64,000 nucleotides of DNA from Bradyrhizobium sp. 195 (GTDB lineage Bacteria > Pseudomonadota > Alphaproteobacteria > Rhizobiales > Xanthobacteraceae). The notes under the pieces were generated by a model, which worked only from the letters and a program-made list of their open reading frames with translations, searched no databases and was not told the DNA's origin. How positions within the stretch are numbered: the stretch's first letter is position 1; every line of letters begins with the position of its first letter. The stretch is from contig NZ_CP082161.1 of assembly GCF_023101665.1 (NCBI RefSeq), forward strand, positions 6,634,001 through 6,698,000, read 5' to 3'. Made by a program: the position numbers and the translations under genes. Positions 61,110 to 64,000 of this stretch are shown piece after piece.

Positions 61110-62603
61110 ATGAACGAAACAAAATTAAATGCCATCGCGCTATATGCGAACTTTGTTGTGATGGCGCTGCTGGGACTTGCCATCAATCCGCTCCTTGTCC
61201 AAAGCTTGGGTGCGACTGACTTCGGAATTTGGAAATCTCTATTGCGCCTGCTCGACCTCTCCGGGGTTGCTGACGGCAGAGCCACGCAAGCCCTGAAATG
61301 GATCGTCGCCCACGGATCGAGAAAGGATGATGACCTGACCCTGCGGCGCGCAGTCGCAGCAGCAATCCTGATGTGGCTCTTTTGGCTTCCAGTACTTCTG
61401 TTGGCAGTTTCAGGAGTCATCTACCTCCTACCCTCACTCATCAATGGCGTTACCGCCGATCATCTTACACTGGCGAGATGGGCAGCGCTGGCGCTTGGAA
61501 TCAACGTGATTCTGAGCGCCCTCCTCGGCATCCCGGACGCGGTTCTGATAGGCACGAACCAAGGTTACCGGTCCATCGTTCTGACGACTACATTTCTAGT
61601 CATCAGCAACGGACTGATGCTTCTTGCCGCGCGTGCCGACTTTGGACTGCCTACTTTGGGTCTGATTACCTTGGGTAGTACGGTTCTAAACGGTACGTTC
61701 ACTTGGTGGGTTGCCCGCAAGCGCGTCAAATGGTGGGGAATTGCCAAGCCGATGCGCAGCGATGTTAGCCGCTTCGCTGGCTTCAGTAATTGGACCTTGG
61801 TTTGGGCGCTCGTTCAGTTGCTTTTGCTTTCGAGCGAACTTCTACTGATCAGCGCCATGTCAGGTCCGGTCGCCGTCACAGAATACACGTTCACCTCATA
61901 CTCGATTCAATTCGCTCTATCGATTTGTCTGATGACTGGCAGCGCAGTCACACCAAGTCTGGGCGCGCTGATAGGAAGCGCAGATTTCACCGGAGCAGGA
62001 AAGCTGGTTCGTCAAACCCGCGAGATCCTGCTTGCCGTTATGACCGTGAGTGGAGCGGGCATTCTGCTGTTGAACAAGGCATTTGTCTCGGTATGGATCG
62101 GACCCGAGTACTATATGGGTGACGCACTCAATGCCTTGATGGTGATCGCGTTTCTTCAACTTTCACACATACGCTTGGAAGCCCAGATTCAGGACGTCGG
62201 ACTGAACATTTCGAAGAAGGTTCTGGTCGCACTCGCGGCCACAGTGGTGAGCCTGCTATTGGCGGGCCTGCTTTTCCTTGTATTTGGCTCGCTCGAGAGC
62301 ATCTATCTCGGCCTAATCATAGGCCGTTTGCTCGCTTCTATACTGCTGCCCCGGCTCGTTTCCGGTCTTGTTCCGATACCTGCCTATCATTGGCGCGGAA
62401 TCGGAGTCTTGGCCATGGTTGTTGCCGCTTCGATATTCGCCGCACCTTTCGTTAATCCACACGGCTGGCTTGCTCTTTTGTTGACAGCCGCAATGGCATT
62501 CGTAGTGCTAACCGGAATTGCCCTTGCATTCATCGTCTCTCGCGAGACGCGATCGCTTATCTTTGGACGAACCTTCGCCGTTCGCGAAAGGGTGACGCAA
62601 TGA
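61110..62603 (+). CDS. Oligosaccharide flippase (Wzx-like)
   Basis: The 497-residue protein has about fourteen hydrophobic segments. Typical features of the MOP/Wzx exporters are the start LNAIALYANFVVMALLGLAI, VQSLGATDFGIWKSLL, and paired helices through the C-terminus. It should translocate lipid-linked repeat units of the second polysaccharide. It overlaps the next gene by four bases (ATGA), so translation is coupled. Codon use is visibly richer in A and T at third positions than the upstream sugar transferase, as is common for laterally moved Wzx genes. No clear ribosome binding site was seen. Confidence 0.88.
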   Translation: MNETKLNAIALYANFVVMALLGLAINPLLVQSLGATDFGIWKSLLRLLDLSGVADGRATQALKWIVAHGSRKDDDLTLRRAVAAAILMWLFWLPVLLLAVSGVIYLLPSLINGVTADHLTLARWAALALGINVILSALLGIPDAVLIGTNQGYRSIVLTTTFLVISNGLMLLAARADFGLPTLGLITLGSTVLNGTFTWWVARKRVKWWGIAKPMRSDVSRFAGFSNWTLVWALVQLLLLSSELLLISAMSGPVAVTEYTFTSYSIQFALSICLMTGSAVTPSLGALIGSADFTGAGKLVRQTREILLAVMTVSGAGILLLNKAFVSVWIGPEYYMGDALNALMVIAFLQLSHIRLEAQIQDVGLNISKKVLVALAATVVSLLLAGLLFLVFGSLESIYLGLIIGRLLASILLPRLVSGLVPIPAYHWRGIGVLAMVVAASIFAAPFVNPHGWLALLLTAAMAFVVLTGIALAFIVSRETRSLIFGRTFAVRERVTQ

Positions 62604-64000
62604 ATCCTACTCGTCCAATTCCCCACAAAATGTCACTCTTGGGCCAAGCGCTACTACTGGGCTGCTTGACGTTTGCTCTATACGCTGTGCCCACGGGAAA
62701 TGACGCCTACGTCGCATGGCCTGTCATCATTCTATTTTATGCTTACTTCACGCGCTCGTTCCTTTCGCCAGTCCGCATTCGACCGGGCATCCCCGTTTAT
62801 ACTTCGATCGAAACTCTCTTTTTGATGTTCTATTTCTTGCTATTCATAAATCCTTATCAGTTGCACTTTCTCGGACTTTCCGATCTCCGCAACAACTCGT
62901 ACCTTCCCTTCGTGTACGAGAATGGATCGAACCAAGCCCTTGTTGCTTCCGCGCTCGGCTTCGTTGCATTTCATCTTGGGTTGAGCATTGCCACTGGATC
63001 AAAATCGAACTTGCCCTCGGCAACTAACGCAGCGAACGAAGGACAATACTATGTCACCTTTGGGTACCTCGCTCTGATCCTCCTCGCCGGATTCATTCTA
63101 ATTTATGAAGGAGCAGGCCTCCAAAGCGCGGACGAGGGGCGGTACACAAAGGTAACGAGCGGCGGCGCAATTGCGGACGGCATCTATCTAATCATCACGA
63201 TGCTCTGCATCGTTGCAGGATCGCGCGCTATTGCCCTGATCGCACAGAGGAAAGCTCTAGAGTTTCCGATTCTACTTTGCCTTCCGATTATAGCTTATTG
63301 GTCTGCGCGAATACTTCTCCATGGAGACCGGAATTCATTCTTCCTGATTGCAATCGCTGCAGGAGGCGGCTTTTTCACGTTTATTCGACGCACGTCATGG
63401 GTCGCGTTGGCAGCCTGCGTCTTCGCTTCACTGGCACTTTACACTGCGATCGAAACAGTACGAATGTCGCAGGATCGGTCTTTTTCTGGCCTGATCGAAA
63501 AGATGTTTGAAGATCGGCCGAGCCAGGAAGCAAATCGTAGTAGCAGCTTCGGCATAACGACAGCCACCTTACGAGCGACTTTCGACATCGTCCCCGAGCG
63601 GCTAGACTACGGATACGGTAAGTACAAGCTAATTGGATTCGCCGGAATCATTCCGTTAGTCCGAGGCTTCCTACTGGGCAGCGACGCTCACTTGACCAAC
63701 ACAGCTGAGGTTCTCTCGAACTATATGCTCGGCCCCAACGCAGGCTGGAGTGTCGGATCAAATCTGCTGACAGATGCGTATATGGACTTCGGGCCGCTCG
63801 GCATACCGGGATTGATTTTGCTGGCTGGACTATTTGCCGGGACGGTTCAAAGGCGCGCGGCAGTGACACCCTTTTCGACGCGCACAATTACCTTCTATCT
63901 CCTTGTGCTCGGAAACTTTGCCGAACTCTCACGGTATACCCTCGATTTTCCGGTAAGGATGCTCACGTGGACCTATATACTTTTTAAAGCCTACGACTTG
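62600..64000 (+). CDS. Wzy-type O-antigen/polysaccharide polymerase (3' end outside window)
   Basis: The frame runs from the ATG at 62600, in a 4-base ATGA overlap with the flippase, to the window end without a stop, giving 467 residues. It is strongly hydrophobic with about ten or more helices (for example LLLGCLTFALYAVPTG, IETLFLMFYFLLFINPY). One hydrophilic periplasmic loop stands between helices (FEDRPSQEANRSSSFG and following, then ERLDYGYGKYKLIGF). The N-terminal and loop patterns resemble the Wzy family of O-antigen polysaccharide polymerases. With the preceding sugar transferase and flippase it completes a Wzx/Wzy-type set. Only the last part is missing. Confidence 0.8.
   Translation, partial: MNPTRPIPHKMSLLGQALLLGCLTFALYAVPTGNDAYVAWPVIILFYAYFTRSFLSPVRIRPGIPVYTSIETLFLMFYFLLFINPYQLHFLGLSDLRNNSYLPFVYENGSNQALVASALGFVAFHLGLSIATGSKSNLPSATNAANEGQYYVTFGYLALILLAGFILIYEGAGLQSADEGRYTKVTSGGAIADGIYLIITMLCIVAGSRAIALIAQRKALEFPILLCLPIIAYWSARILLHGDRNSFFLIAIAAGGGFFTFIRRTSWVALAACVFASLALYTAIETVRMSQDRSFSGLIEKMFEDRPSQEANRSSSFGITTATLRATFDIVPERLDYGYGKYKLIGFAGIIPLVRGFLLGSDAHLTNTAEVLSNYMLGPNAGWSVGSNLLTDAYMDFGPLGIPGLILLAGLFAGTVQRRAAVTPFSTRTITFYLLVLGNFAELSRYTLDFPVRMLTWTYILFKAYDL

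Overview
The window looks like chromosomal DNA of a Bradyrhizobium-type alphaproteobacterium. It has high G+C, GGAGG-type ribosome binding sites, many short secreted or membrane proteins of the kind found in that genus, a DUF6894 protein and MASE1/LuxR-type signalling. This is inferred from protein style and composition only. No rRNA, tRNA, CRISPR array or intact insertion sequence was recognised.

Region 1 (1-17.9 kb) is a surface-polysaccharide block. It opens with the 3' end of an RTX-like protein. It then holds an acyltransferase-3 gene, a flippase/pyruvyltransferase pair, a family-4 glycosyltransferase, and a tight four-gene minus-strand operon (acyltransferase, Wzy-like polymerase, acyltransferase, acyltransferase). 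These are followed by a small exported protein, a Wzc/ExoP-type co-polymerase with tyrosine-kinase domain, a polyprenyl-phosphate sugar transferase and a metallophosphoesterase. Together they could start, assemble, decorate (acyl, pyruvyl), flip, polymerise and export one polysaccharide.

Region 2 (18-29 kb) is sparse. It has several small proteins (three shorter than 60 residues), a decayed LuxR-type gene, an OpgC-like acyltransferase, a response regulator convergent with a MASE1 hybrid histidine kinase, and a PilZ protein.

Region 3 (29-40 kb) holds the most unusual content. A tandem-DUF4399 gene and a secreted caspase-fold protease form one operon, divergent from a secreted FGE/C-lectin-fold protein that lacks the catalytic cysteines; a perfect 17-bp palindrome lies between them. 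Next comes a three-gene cassette of curlin-repeat proteins, an outer-membrane autotransporter whose passenger is itself made of curlin repeats, a patatin phospholipase, and a second nearly identical copy of the cassette. This looks like a functional-amyloid locus in which the nucleator may be displayed by an autotransporter; no CsgG/E/F export gene is present in the window.

Region 4 (40.3-53.2 kb) is one 3583-residue VCBS/RTX protein with three super-repeats of about 2 kb, facing a LuxR-type regulator across a 1-kb divergent spacer.

Region 5 (53.2-64 kb) is a second polysaccharide block: a manC remnant, gmd and fcl (GDP-mannose to GDP-fucose), a WcaI-type glycosyltransferase, a small secreted protein, an orphan NMT1-like binding protein, a second polyprenyl-phosphate sugar transferase, a second flippase, and a Wzy-type polymerase that runs off the window end. 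The window therefore carries two apparently separate Wzx/Wzy-type assembly lines.
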